A stretch of DNA of 64,000 nt from Stenotrophomonas maltophilia (GTDB lineage Bacteria; Pseudomonadota; Gammaproteobacteria; Xanthomonadales; Xanthomonadaceae): contig NZ_NIVS01000042.1 of NCBI RefSeq assembly GCF_002205165.1, positions 39,577 to 103,576 of the forward strand, written 5' to 3'. Shown here piece after piece: positions 28,154-36,947 of this stretch. Position 1 is the stretch's first letter, and the number at the start of each line of letters is the position of its first letter. A program made the translations under genes and the position numbers. The notes beneath the pieces were generated by a model, which saw only the letters and a program-made list of their open reading frames with translations, was not told the DNA's origin and made no database searches.

Positions 28154-28190
28154 TTCGATATATCGAATGCAGTGGCGGAACGATATATCG
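28154..28190. promoter_or_regulatory. Paired CGATATATCG palindromes, candidate PadR operators
   Basis: TTCGATATATCGAA (28,154-28,167) is a perfect 14-base palindrome directly abutting the PadR start codon; the 10-base core CGATATATCG recurs at 28,181-28,190, 24 bases from the first copy, that is, about two helical turns and roughly on one face. Palindromes of this kind fit a dimeric repressor bound twice at its own promoter. Confidence 0.7.
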
Positions 28191-28622
28191 AAAACTCCGG
28201 TTCGGCCAGCAACCGCGCACGCATGGCAGGGATGCGTTCAGGTCAATTCAGTGTGCGACGGTGCGTGCTTGTGGTGGAACACTGCGCTGCGGCCCGGCCC
28301 GCCAGCACGCCCGATGATTCACGCCGCCGCGCGCTCGGACGGCGTCGCTTCGCGCACGATGCACGTCAATCGCCTGCGCCGCAGCGCCTGCGCTGTCCAT
28401 CGGTGTCCTGCTGACGCGCCGGTGTCATCGCCACCGGGCAGGCTGAAATGCAGCGTGGAACCTTCCAGCGCGGCCCGCGCGCTGTCGCCCGCTGTCCTTC
28501 CGGACACCCCCGGATGGTTCCATACGCAACCGTAGCGAAGTAAGCAAACCCCTTGGTGCGCTACACTTTGCGGCTAGAAATCTAAAACAGTCGCGCGCGT
28601 GCGTGCGGTCATGGGAGCGCAA
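28191..28622. other. 432-base intergenic region between the PadR gene and aceE
   Basis: No coding region with a believable start and product was seen on either strand. The left end holds the PadR palindromes; the right end holds a possible aceE promoter. The middle is GC-rich and featureless to me. Confidence 0.6.
28553..28580 (+). promoter_or_regulatory. Possible sigma70-like promoter of aceE
   Basis: TTGGTG (28,553-28,558), a 16-base spacer and TAGAAA (28,575-28,580), 43 bases before the aceE ATG, in a locally AT-rich patch. An overlapping TACACT (28,562-28,567) is an alternative -10. Confidence 0.3.
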
Positions 28623-31310
28623 ATGAACTGGTTGAACGAGGTGCTGAACAACGACCCGAATCCTGTGGAAACCCAGGAATGGATCGAGTCGCTGAAGGCC
28701 GTTATTGATGTCGAGGGCCCCGAGCGCGCGCATCAGCTGTTGGAAGGCATGGTGGAACTGACCCGTCGTTCGGGTGCTTACCTGCCGTTCTCTCCCACCA
28801 CCGAGTACGTGAACACCATCGCGCCGACCCTGGAGGCCAAAAGCCCGGGCAACGCCGAACTGGAATGGCGCATTCGTTCCATCATCCGCTGGAACGCGAT
28901 GGCGACCGTCGTGCGCGCCAACCGCAAGCCGGGCGACCTGGGCGGCCACATCGCCTCCTTCGCCTCCGGCGCCACGCTGTATGACGTGGGCTTCAACCAC
29001 TTCTGGCGCGCCCCGAGCGAAGACCACCCGGGCGACCTGCTCTTCATCCAGGGCCACAGCGCCCCGGGCATCTATGCGCGTTCCTTCCTGGAAGGCCGCA
29101 TCGACGAAGCCCAGCTGGACAAGTTCCGCATGGAAGTGGACGGCGGTGGCCTCTCCAGCTACCCGCATCCGTGGCTGATGCCCGATTACTGGCAGACCCC
29201 GACCGTGTCGATGGGCCTGGGCCCGCTCGCCGCGATCTACCAGGCGCAGTTCCTGCGTTACCTGGAAAACCGCGGCCTGATCGAAAAGTCCGACCGCAAG
29301 GTGTGGTGCTTCATCGGCGACGGCGAGAGCGATGAGCCGGAAACCCTCGGCGCGATCGCGCTGGCCGGCCGCGAAGGCCTGGACAACCTGATCTTCGTGG
29401 TGAACTGCAACCTGCAGCGCCTCGACGGCCCGGTGCGTGGCAACGGCAAGATCATCCAGGAACTGGAAGGCGTCTTCCGTGGCGGCGGCTGGAATGTCAT
29501 CAAGCTGCTGTGGGGCGGTTACTGGGATGCCCTGCTGGCCAAGGACACCAACGGCGTCCTGCGCAAGCTGATGATGGAAACCGTCGACGGCGAATACCAG
29601 AACTGCAAGGCCTTCGGTGGCGCGTATACCCGCGAGCACTTCTTCGGCAAGTACCCGGAAACCGCTGCGATGGTCGCCGGCCTGTCCGACGACGATATCT
29701 GGCGCCTCAACCGTGGTGGCCACGATCCGCACAAGGTGTATGCCGCCTACCACCAGGCCGTGAACACCAAGGGCATGCCGACCGTGATCCTGGCCAAGAC
29801 GGTCAAGGGCTACGGCATGGGCAGCGCGGGTGAAGCACTGAACCCGACCCACCAGACCAAGAAGCTGGACGACGATGCCGTCCGCCACTTCCGCGACCGC
29901 TTCAACATCCCGGTGACCGATGCGCAGCTGGCCGACGGCCAGGTGCCGTTCTACCACCCGGGCCCGGATTCGCCGGAAGTGAAGTACCTGCAGGAACGCC
30001 GTGCCGCCCTGGGTGGTTACCTGCCGCAGCGCCGCCGCAAGGCGACCAAGAGCTTCAACGCACCGAAGCTGGAAAGCTACGAGCGCCTGCTCAAGAGCAG
30101 CGGCGAGCGCAGCTACTCCACCACCATGGCCTTCGTGCAGAGCCTGAACATCACCCTGCGCGACAAGGAACTGGGCCCGCACATCGTGCCGATCGTGGCC
30201 GACGAAGCCCGTACCTTCGGCATGGAAGGCCTGTTCCGCCAGATCGGCATCTACGCGCCGTTCGGCCAGAAGTACAAGCCGGTCGATGCGGACCAGCTGA
30301 TGTTCTACCGCGAAGACCAGAGCGGCCAGGTGCTGCAGCAGGGCATCAGCGAGCCGGGCGCGATCAGCTCCTGGATGGCCGCCGGTACCAGCTACTCGGT
30401 CTCCAACGTGCCGATGCTGCCGTTCTACATCTACTACTCGATGTTCGGCTTCCAGCGCGTGGGCGACATCGCCTGGCAGGCTGCGGACATGCGTACCCGT
30501 GGCTTCCTGCTCGGCGGCACCGCCGGCCGCACCACGCTGAACGGTGAAGGCCTGCAGCACGAAGATGGCTTCAGCCATATCGTCGCCGGTGGCATCCCGA
30601 ACGTGCGCAGCTATGACCCGACCTTCGGCTTCGAAGTGACGGTGATCCTGCAGCACGGCACCAAGGCCATGATGGAAGATCAGATTGATGAGTACTACTA
30701 CATCACCCTGATGAACGAGAACTACACCCACCCGGAAATGCCGGAGGGCGCGGCCGACGGCATCGTCAAGGGCATGTACCTGCTCACCGACGCCGGCAAG
30801 CCGAAGAAGGGCGAGCTGCGCGTGCAGCTGCTGGGTTCGGGCACCATCCTGCGTGAAGCCATTGCGGCTGCCGAGCTGCTGGACAAGGACTTCGGCGTCA
30901 CCGCCGATATTTGGAGCTGCCCGAGCATCAACGAACTGCGCCGCGATGGTTTCGATGCCGAGCGCTATAACCGCTTCCACCCGGAAGCCGAACCGCGCAA
31001 GGCCTACGTGACCGAGCTGCTGGAAGGTCGCCAGGGCCCGGCGATTGCCGCGACCGACTACGTGCGTGCGTATGCGGACCAGATCCGCGCGTTCGTGCCG
31101 ATGTCGTACACGGTGCTGGGCACGGATGGTTTTGGACGTTCGGATACCCGTGCGAACCTGCGTCGCTTCTTCGAGGTTGACCGGTACTACATCGCGCATG
31201 CCGCGATTGCGGCGCTGGCGAAGGAAGGGAAGATGACGGGTAAGGATGTGGCCCGGGCGATCAAGCAGTACAAGATTGATCCTGAGAAGGCTAATCCTGT
31301 CGGGGTTTGA
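28623..31310 (+). CDS. aceE: Pyruvate dehydrogenase E1 component, homodimeric type
   Basis: 895 residues, full length. Decarboxylates pyruvate with thiamine diphosphate and acetylates the lipoyl domain of E2. The TPP motif runs from GDGESDEPE to NLIFVVNCNLQRLDG; the second conserved region EDGFSHIVAG and the late transketolase-like C-terminal part are intact. ATG 28623 follows GGAGCG and matches the expected N-terminus MNWLNEVLNNDPNP. No aceF or lpd is adjacent; instead the gene ends at a terminator and an accessory island follows. Isolation of aceE from E2/E3 genes is common in this bacterial family as I recall. Confidence 0.97.
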   Translation: MNWLNEVLNNDPNPVETQEWIESLKAVIDVEGPERAHQLLEGMVELTRRSGAYLPFSPTTEYVNTIAPTLEAKSPGNAELEWRIRSIIRWNAMATVVRANRKPGDLGGHIASFASGATLYDVGFNHFWRAPSEDHPGDLLFIQGHSAPGIYARSFLEGRIDEAQLDKFRMEVDGGGLSSYPHPWLMPDYWQTPTVSMGLGPLAAIYQAQFLRYLENRGLIEKSDRKVWCFIGDGESDEPETLGAIALAGREGLDNLIFVVNCNLQRLDGPVRGNGKIIQELEGVFRGGGWNVIKLLWGGYWDALLAKDTNGVLRKLMMETVDGEYQNCKAFGGAYTREHFFGKYPETAAMVAGLSDDDIWRLNRGGHDPHKVYAAYHQAVNTKGMPTVILAKTVKGYGMGSAGEALNPTHQTKKLDDDAVRHFRDRFNIPVTDAQLADGQVPFYHPGPDSPEVKYLQERRAALGGYLPQRRRKATKSFNAPKLESYERLLKSSGERSYSTTMAFVQSLNITLRDKELGPHIVPIVADEARTFGMEGLFRQIGIYAPFGQKYKPVDADQLMFYREDQSGQVLQQGISEPGAISSWMAAGTSYSVSNVPMLPFYIYYSMFGFQRVGDIAWQAADMRTRGFLLGGTAGRTTLNGEGLQHEDGFSHIVAGGIPNVRSYDPTFGFEVTVILQHGTKAMMEDQIDEYYYITLMNENYTHPEMPEGAADGIVKGMYLLTDAGKPKKGELRVQLLGSGTILREAIAAAELLDKDFGVTADIWSCPSINELRRDGFDAERYNRFHPEAEPRKAYVTELLEGRQGPAIAATDYVRAYADQIRAFVPMSYTVLGTDGFGRSDTRANLRRFFEVDRYYIAHAAIAALAKEGKMTGKDVARAIKQYKIDPEKANPVGV

Positions 31311-31335
31311 TATCAGAATATCAATCCGGTGACGT

Positions 31336-31370
31336 AAGAGGGGCGGCCTGTTGGTCGCCCCTCTTGCTTT
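31336..31370 (+). terminator. Intrinsic terminator after aceE
   Basis: AAGAGGGGCG / CGCCCCTCTT stem with a 10-base loop, followed by a short T-rich stretch (GCTTTATG), 25 bases after the stop codon. Confidence 0.85.
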
Positions 31371-32294
31371 ATGCTACTGAAGAGCGGTCCGGTGAATTAG
31401 TCGTCATCCTCGATTCCTTGGAACTTGGCTTGAATCGAGTAGCGCTCAGCTTTATCACTCTAAGTGGTGTACGTCTGTGGTAGCTGCCGCTGTATCAGGC
31501 AGTTTCCTGATGCGTTGCGTGTATAGATCCGCGACGAAGGTCTGGTTCGCAACCAGGCGATCTACTTGGAGTAGAGCTCGGCTTCATGACACCCAAGACA
31601 TTTTGGACGTCTTGTGTGGACTAGCGACGGAGCCAGTTCATTGTCCTGTCGGGGCAGGCTCATCCGCTTGCGATACTGAGAGTCGAGCTGACAGCTACGG
31701 CTGTGGCATCCAACTCTGGCTTACGGCAATCTGCGGAATAGCGACGGAAGAGGGGCTTGGGCGAAACCGCTAAGCTGGGCCTGTCAACAGAGTTTCATTT
31801 TGCCCTGGGCCAATTCCGACACCCTCATACAAGCAATGCGCTGGTGGGCTGAGGCCCGGAAAATCTTCCACCTCTCAGTCAACCTCCGGGCACGTCCGTG
31901 AGCGCCTAACTGGAAAAGGAAGGCCAAATTCTCCGCACGTCTATAGATTGACGACGAGATTATCGGCAAGTCGGTAGCCGACTTTAGGGCAACTGGAGCA
32001 CTCGAGCTTTCCGGAAGGTGGTTTAGGACGCCCGTCCAAATGTGCCGTCCATCGCGTAGACTTGCCCAAAGTTAAGCGGCCCACAGGGGGGCTAGAGATG
32101 AAACGGATTTCTCTCGCGGGCGGGCGTACTGCCGCAAGTGCGTCATGGGACGACCATCAAGGTGATGCAGCTCATCACTCCAGACTGAAAGATCGGGCCG
32201 CTCTTCAAGCTGAGCCTGCGAGCCGCCGCACCTAACAAGGGCCACGCGGCTGATCTTGGCTTGCTAGCCTCTTCGGCATTACGTCGAAAGTGAT
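31371..32294. other. Gene-poor, lower-GC stretch at the left edge of the accessory island
   Basis: About 0.9 kb with no gene I can support. Base composition is clearly less GC-rich than the flanking core. The minus strand at about 31,398-31,457 reads SDKAERYSIQAKFQGIEDD then a stop, bounded upstream by another stop, and looks like the tail of a decayed gene. A 45-codon frame at 32,098-32,235 (plus) has a G-rich ribosome-like site but no other support. Most likely the debris of past insertions next to aceE. Confidence 0.5.
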
Positions 32295-32317
32295 CATGCG
32301 ACACCGTATGTCGCATG
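32295..32317. promoter_or_regulatory. Perfect palindrome upstream of the WYL regulator gene
   Basis: CATGCGACA-CCGTA-TGTCGCATG: 9-base arms, 5-base spacer, 67 bases before the WYL start codon. The core TGCGACA-N5-TGTCGCA recurs at 36,948-36,966, beyond the other end of the cluster, so it is probably the operator of the WYL regulator. Confidence 0.7.
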
Positions 32318-32384
32318 CCGGCCGCAAGCTGCTCCCAGTTCCGAATGAGAGGGGGTCGGCAAGTGCCGCGCCCAGCATGACGCC

Positions 32385-33431
32385 ATGACGCAACGTTCAA
32401 TCAAAGATCCGCTCGCCCGGAATCTCGTCCTGCTTAGATTGATCCCACGCTATCCGCGGAGCATATCAACCGTGGAGCTACGTGATTCACTTCTGGCGGA
32501 AGGGTTTGATATCAATCTGCGCTCACTGCAGCGTGATCTCTCAGGCAAGCTCAGCACGCTCTTCCAATTGGTGTGCAGCTCTGAAGATTGCGACGAGGAG
32601 GTGCGTCGGCTTCGACCTTATCGCTGGTCCTTTGCCGCAGGTGCCCAGAGCACGGTGCCTGTGATCAGCCCTGCTGCCGCACTTGCAATGACTATGGCAG
32701 AGGAGCATCTGCGCCATGTTCTACCACCGACTGTACTTGCGCTTATCGACCCTCATTTCTGCGAGGCCCGGGAGCTGCTGCAGACAATGGACCAGAACGG
32801 GCTCTCGCAATGGTCGCGCCGCGTACGCGTGGTGCCGCCCGTGAAGCCATTGATGCCTGCCGTTGTAGAGCCGCAGATTTGGGACGACGTAGCGACGGCT
32901 TTGTTGACAGGACGCGTGTTGAAAAGCCTATACCTCAGTCGAGCAAAGGCCCAGCCTATTGAAATGAGGTTGCACCCTGCGGGGTTGGCGGCCCGTGGTG
33001 CCACTACCTATCTGATCGCCCGCGTCGGGAATTTTGATGATCTTAGGCACTTTGCCCTCCATCGCTTTGTTGAGGTTGGGGTTACCAACGAGGTGGCCGA
33101 CGATCGCGGATTCGATATGTCGAGCTATCTCAAATCCGCTGCCTTTAGCCCCCGAATCAGCGAAGAGACGATGGCACTGAACGCCGATGTACACCCTCAA
33201 CTGGCATGGGCACTCGCCGAAACCCCGCTCGCATTGAACCAGACACTGCAACCAATTGAAGGTAGTGACTGGCACAGGCTGCAGGTCGAGGTACCGGACG
33301 ACCAGGAGATGGTGACGTGGTTGCTCAGCCAAGCTGAGCGTATCCGTGTGCTTTCTCCTGAGTCGATGCGTGTGCTCGTCGCCAATCGAATTCGTGAAGC
33401 GGCAGCTTCTTACACCACTACCTTCGCCTAA
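32385..33431 (+). CDS. WYL-domain transcriptional regulator
   Basis: 348 residues. N-terminal winged helix (about 10-60, with LRSLQRDLSGKL), a linker that recalls WCX-type regulators, and a WYL domain around residues 170-240 in which the eponymous motif reads TYL (ATTYLIARVG) followed by HFALHRFVEV. WYL regulators often repress phage-defence operons and respond to a nucleic-acid or nucleotide ligand. First gene of the cluster, with a perfect palindrome 67 bases upstream and the next gene 56 bases downstream. GC content and codon use are noticeably lower than in aceE, indicating transfer. Confidence 0.85.
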   Translation: MTQRSIKDPLARNLVLLRLIPRYPRSISTVELRDSLLAEGFDINLRSLQRDLSGKLSTLFQLVCSSEDCDEEVRRLRPYRWSFAAGAQSTVPVISPAAALAMTMAEEHLRHVLPPTVLALIDPHFCEARELLQTMDQNGLSQWSRRVRVVPPVKPLMPAVVEPQIWDDVATALLTGRVLKSLYLSRAKAQPIEMRLHPAGLAARGATTYLIARVGNFDDLRHFALHRFVEVGVTNEVADDRGFDMSSYLKSAAFSPRISEETMALNADVHPQLAWALAETPLALNQTLQPIEGSDWHRLQVEVPDDQEMVTWLLSQAERIRVLSPESMRVLVANRIREAAASYTTTFA

Positions 33432-33487
33432 CCATCGGCGAACTTTCATATCAAGCCCACAACCACTCACCACTAGGAAATACGGAC

Positions 33488-34588
33488 ATGCCCATCCCCA
33501 TTCTCATCGGTCTCGGCGTAGCAGCTGCCGCCTCCCTTGGCGCCAAGAAAGCATACGACGGCTACAAAAAGCACAGTGAGTCGGATGATATCGTCGAATC
33601 TGCGCGCTCGCGCTATCAAGTGCGTCGTGATCAGTTCGACCGACAAGAGAAGAAGACCATGGAGTCCCTGGATGCACTTGGGAACCTGGAGCTAAGCATA
33701 GGCAAAGAGTTCGAGCGTTTCTCAACGCTGTCCGCTGCACTTCTGCAGCAGTTGAACCAGAGTCGAGATCTCAAGCTGGAGGTCAAGCTGCCCCGGCATA
33801 CCCTGCAGAAAGTGGAAGCCTATACCTACTCTGCCGTAGGTGTGCTGGGTAGTATTGCTGGCGCTGGCGCAGGTGGCGTTGCCGCCGGCTTTGCAGTGTA
33901 CGGCGGCGTCATGACATTTGCTGCTGCATCGACGGGTACTGCCATCTCTAGTCTGGCAGGCGTCGCGGCCACCAATGCCACGCTGGCAGCTATTGGTGGC
34001 GGCTCCCTCGCGGCGGGTGGTCTGGGCATGGCGGGCGGAACGGCCATTCTGGGCGCGGCAGTGGCCGCGCCTATTCTGGCTATCGCCGGCTGGGCGTATG
34101 ACAGCCATGGCGAGATGGCGTTGAAGAACGCCAAGCAGGCGAGCGCTGAGGTGGACCGGGCAATTCCCAAGCTCGAAGCGGCATCTACGCTGATGGCGAA
34201 AACCGACTTGGCAGCTCGCAAGGTTAAGTCCGCAGTGGAAGAGATTCAGGTCAATTTTGACCGTTACTTGGACACTCTCGAGGGTATCGACAATCTCATC
34301 GGCAGCTTGAAGCGTCTTGGTCGTGACGTGGATGAGGAGCTCGCGAAGTTTGAGGAAGAAATCATGCTGGCCATTGGCAACGGATACGCCCTTGCCGCGA
34401 TTCTTACCGACATCATCTCGACTCCTCTGTTTAAGGTGAAGATTAAGAACGACGATGTGATTGTTAACGCTGACGGCATGCCGGAAATGGAAACCGATGC
34501 GGATGGATCATTGATCCTCAACTCGGATGGGATTGATGATGCGCTGGACACCGGTCGCAACAGCGCGATGCGCTTCAACGCTCAGTAA
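33488..34588 (+). CDS. Glycine-rich membrane/coiled-coil protein of the WYL cluster
   Basis: 366 residues. N-terminal hydrophobic segment (1-18, MPIPILIGLGVAAAASLGAK), a long charged helix (about 30-110), a very hydrophobic Gly/Ala-rich block (about 113-203, with repeated GxxxG/GAGAGG patterns), a second coiled coil (about 208-295), then a mixed C-terminus (FKVKIKNDDVIVNADG). Long helices flanking a hydrophobic hairpin recall alpha-pore-forming proteins, and I remember related uncharacterised proteins in many bacterial islands, but no function is known to me. Good AGGAAA-type site precedes the ATG. It probably acts in the membrane with the next gene product. Confidence 0.78.
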   Translation: MPIPILIGLGVAAAASLGAKKAYDGYKKHSESDDIVESARSRYQVRRDQFDRQEKKTMESLDALGNLELSIGKEFERFSTLSAALLQQLNQSRDLKLEVKLPRHTLQKVEAYTYSAVGVLGSIAGAGAGGVAAGFAVYGGVMTFAAASTGTAISSLAGVAATNATLAAIGGGSLAAGGLGMAGGTAILGAAVAAPILAIAGWAYDSHGEMALKNAKQASAEVDRAIPKLEAASTLMAKTDLAARKVKSAVEEIQVNFDRYLDTLEGIDNLIGSLKRLGRDVDEELAKFEEEIMLAIGNGYALAAILTDIISTPLFKVKIKNDDVIVNADGMPEMETDADGSLILNSDGIDDALDTGRNSAMRFNAQ

Positions 34589-34651
34589 CTTTACTGGCGG
34601 TGGACTAGACACGTCCGCCGCCCCTTCACACTCCTGCCTCCGGCCTGCCAT

Positions 34652-36286
34652 ATGAACACGACATACGCAAACCACGACTTCGACTGGATCCCTGAGTTGG
34701 AGAAGACGGTTGTCAACAGCTTGGTCACTAGCTTCGGTCTGGATTTCCTACTGCTGAAGGACAAGGAAGGTGGCGACGTGGATACCATCCACAATGTTCG
34801 CCAGGGGCACTTCGCCACCGAAGCAGAAAGGCAACGGTACGTAGAGCGTGGCGCATATGATTCAACGGCCTATCACACGCACCCCACTTACAAGGAGCAG
34901 GGTGCGGCTGACAAGACATCGCACCAGTCCGGAACGCTGCACGACCCTTACCGCAATACCTTCATGACAGAGGGCGACAAGCGAGCACTTGATCACGTCG
35001 TTGCAGCCAAAGAAATCCACGACGACCCTGGTCGCGTGCTAGCGGGCATAGACGGCATTGAGATCGCAAATCGCAGCAGCAATCTTCAGTCGACGCACGA
35101 GACGATCAACTCGTCTAAAGGGGCCAAGCCGATTGATCAGTACCTGGCAGATGTCTCCAAGACGATTGCGAAGAATCAGGAAAAAATCGCTGCGCTTCAG
35201 CGAAAGCTTGATGTAATGCCTCGCGACACCCCGGAGCAGCAGCATGAGGCGCGCACTCTGGAAGCCGGCATCAACAAGATTAGTAAGCGGAACGAGACGC
35301 TGAAGTCCATTGATGAGGAGGGGATGCGTCAACGTGACGCCGAGGCCCGGGAAGCCTACGAGAAAGAGGTGAATGTCACGTACTACACTGGCAGCCGTTT
35401 CCTTAAGGACACGGCCACCGCGTCCGTCAATACTGGATTCCGTATGGGGCTGCGTCAGGTTCTTGGCCTCGTCGCGGGCGAAGTCTGGTTCGAGCTTCGT
35501 GCCAAGCTGCCCGCGGCGATGAAGAGCCTCGGAAGGAACTTTACCTTCGATCGATTCCTGCGTCGCGTTAGTGTGATGCTTCAAGGAATTTGGCGACGAG
35601 TGCAGCGACGATTTCGCGATCTGATGACGGAGTTCGGTGACGCGTTTCTCGGGGGCGTCGCCGCGAGCATAACTACCACGGTGTTCAACATCTTTGCGAA
35701 GTCAGCAAAGATCGCAGCCAAAGTCATGCGTGAAATGTGGGGATCCTTGGTCAAATCGATCAAGATCATGTGCCTAAATCCGGGAAAACTGAATGACACG
35801 GATAGAAAGCGAGCGGCATTGGCGGCCCTTACCGTAGGTGCAGGCGCAGTTGCGGCATCGCTGGTATTAACCCAGTTGGGGGCTCTGGCCGCGACGCCTA
35901 TCGTGGGTGGACCAATCACCTCCTTCTTGGCGGCACTGATCAGTGGGGTGGTGACGCTTGGCCTGACATGGTCGCTGTTGCACAGTCCTTTAGCGGCGAA
36001 GATATGGGACTTCGTCGCACGCAGCGCGCATGTGCAGACACTGGCCGATTTTGTGGAGATCAATCGACGACTTGATGCATATCTTCTACAACTCGCAGAC
36101 CTGGAGTTGAATGTCGATCCTTGTGCGATGGTGGCATTCGCTGAAGATCTCAGCTCCTGCAACTCCGAGCTTGAGTGCGCATGGTTGCTGACAGTGGAGG
36201 CCGAGCGCCGCGGGATTGAGCTGCCATTCCAGCTGGGCAACACTGATGCCACCCGTTCCTGGTTAAGTGGGCTTGCGAAGGGATGA
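34652..36286 (+). CDS. Membrane protein with N-terminal HNH-nuclease-like motif
   Basis: 544 residues. The N-terminal part contains D114-H115 (RALDHVVAAKEIHDD), then N144-L145 and T148, N153 and K156 (NLQSTHETINSSKG), the D-H...N-L-x-x-T...N-x-x-K order of Cas9-type HNH nucleases. A coiled coil follows (about 165-240), then hydrophobic stretches near 331-350, 388-418 and 421-445, probably a membrane hairpin, and a Cys-containing C-terminal helical region. No signal peptide, so the nuclease-like part should be cytoplasmic. It lies 63 bases after the glycine-rich protein gene and overlaps the YkgJ gene by four bases. The HNH assignment is my pattern match, not a search result. Confidence 0.75.
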   Translation: MNTTYANHDFDWIPELEKTVVNSLVTSFGLDFLLLKDKEGGDVDTIHNVRQGHFATEAERQRYVERGAYDSTAYHTHPTYKEQGAADKTSHQSGTLHDPYRNTFMTEGDKRALDHVVAAKEIHDDPGRVLAGIDGIEIANRSSNLQSTHETINSSKGAKPIDQYLADVSKTIAKNQEKIAALQRKLDVMPRDTPEQQHEARTLEAGINKISKRNETLKSIDEEGMRQRDAEAREAYEKEVNVTYYTGSRFLKDTATASVNTGFRMGLRQVLGLVAGEVWFELRAKLPAAMKSLGRNFTFDRFLRRVSVMLQGIWRRVQRRFRDLMTEFGDAFLGGVAASITTTVFNIFAKSAKIAAKVMREMWGSLVKSIKIMCLNPGKLNDTDRKRAALAALTVGAGAVAASLVLTQLGALAATPIVGGPITSFLAALISGVVTLGLTWSLLHSPLAAKIWDFVARSAHVQTLADFVEINRRLDAYLLQLADLELNVDPCAMVAFAEDLSSCNSELECAWLLTVEAERRGIELPFQLGNTDATRSWLSGLAKG

Positions 36287-36594
36287 GCGAGGTCTTTCCG
36301 TGCAGCGCATGTGGCTTGTGTTGCCAGCACGTCAACGCCGCTGAGCAGACTCAATTCTTGGATCGTGGCGATGGCACCTGTCGCCATTACGTAGTGGCTA
36401 CGCGAAAGTGTGGCATTTACGAAGATCGGCCAGACATCTGTCGGGTCGATCTGCAGTTCAGCCGACATTACGCAGCGAAAATGTCATGGGATGCCTTTGT
36501 CGATGTGAACTTGCAGGCGTGTAGATTTCTGCAGGCAGCAGCGGCGGCAGGTCCGGACGCGGATGGGTCACATCATCTGGAGCATCGTCCGTAG
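36283..36594 (+). CDS. YkgJ-family cysteine-cluster protein
   Basis: 103 residues with eight cysteines: C7, C10, C13 and C14 (PCSACGLCC), C33, C43 and C53, and C80. This is the YkgJ/FliB-like metal-binding pattern (zinc or iron chelation; some homologues may be oxidoreductase-like). The ATG overlaps the stop of the membrane protein gene (ATGA), so it is translated with it and is likely a functional partner. Short C-terminal tail after the last cysteine is Ala/Gly-rich and probably disordered. A hairpin terminator begins directly after its stop, ending the operon. Confidence 0.88.
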   Translation: MSEVFPCSACGLCCQHVNAAEQTQFLDRGDGTCRHYVVATRKCGIYEDRPDICRVDLQFSRHYAAKMSWDAFVDVNLQACRFLQAAAAAGPDADGSHHLEHRP

Positions 36595-36644
36595 CAATAA
36601 GAGCCAGCTCCACCTGTTGGTAGACCTGGCTCCTATTGTCTTTT
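36595..36644 (+). terminator. Intrinsic terminator ending the WYL cluster
   Basis: CAATAAGAGCCAG / CTGGCTCCTATTG stem (one mismatch) with an 18-base loop, followed by TCTTTT. It starts at the base after the YkgJ stop codon. Confidence 0.75.
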
Positions 36645-36772
36645 GGTTTGTCGAACGATTCTGCGAAAGCATTGCAAACGCGCCATGCGCGTACTTGCGT
36701 GGCAGGCATCTGGCACGCGCGGCGATCAGGCCGCATCATCTAACGGTGCGATCTGACTGTACGAGCGCAGCG

Positions 36773-36871
36773 TCAGTTCGCTGAGTCGCCGCTCTGCTGA
36801 TCGGCCAGCCAGGCTCCAAGGCCATACAGGGCAAATCCATACACAACCGCGGCTCCAATGATCCTGAACAT
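36773..36871 (-). CDS. 32-residue single-pass membrane peptide
   Basis: MFRIIGAAVVYGFALYGLG then AWLADQQSGDSAN: a short positively charged start, one hydrophobic helix (about 4-23) and an acidic tail, the layout of small bacterial membrane proteins. A convincing AAAGGAAA ribosome site lies 5 bases before the ATG. It points against the WYL cluster from beyond its terminator. The palindrome TGCGACA-N5-TGTCGCA lies 76 bases upstream and would overlap a TTGTCG -35 of its promoter. It may be an effector or regulator in the WYL regulon, or simply a conserved small protein; the reading frame is supported by the ribosome site and composition only. Confidence 0.6.
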   Translation of the reverse strand: MFRIIGAAVVYGFALYGLGAWLADQQSGDSAN

Positions 36872-36947
36872 TGCATTTCCTTTTGTCTTGGGAGATCGGG
36901 CGTCCTTGCCCGGCGTTCGTTCCGTCCCGTTTAAGTCTGCGATCTGA

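Noticed and set aside
28425..31199. Very long minus-strand frame opposite aceE
   Set aside because: A product of high GC and codon bias of aceE; no start site, family or ribosome signal, and the composition is that of an antisense shadow.
31477..31773. 98-codon plus-strand frame in the gene-poor stretch
   Set aside because: No ribosome site, no recognisable motif, and stop-bounded random composition.
32098..32235. 45-codon frame with G-rich ribosome-like site in front of the WYL palindrome
   Set aside because: Composition looks random, no hydrophobic or conserved feature; not strong enough to list as a gene.
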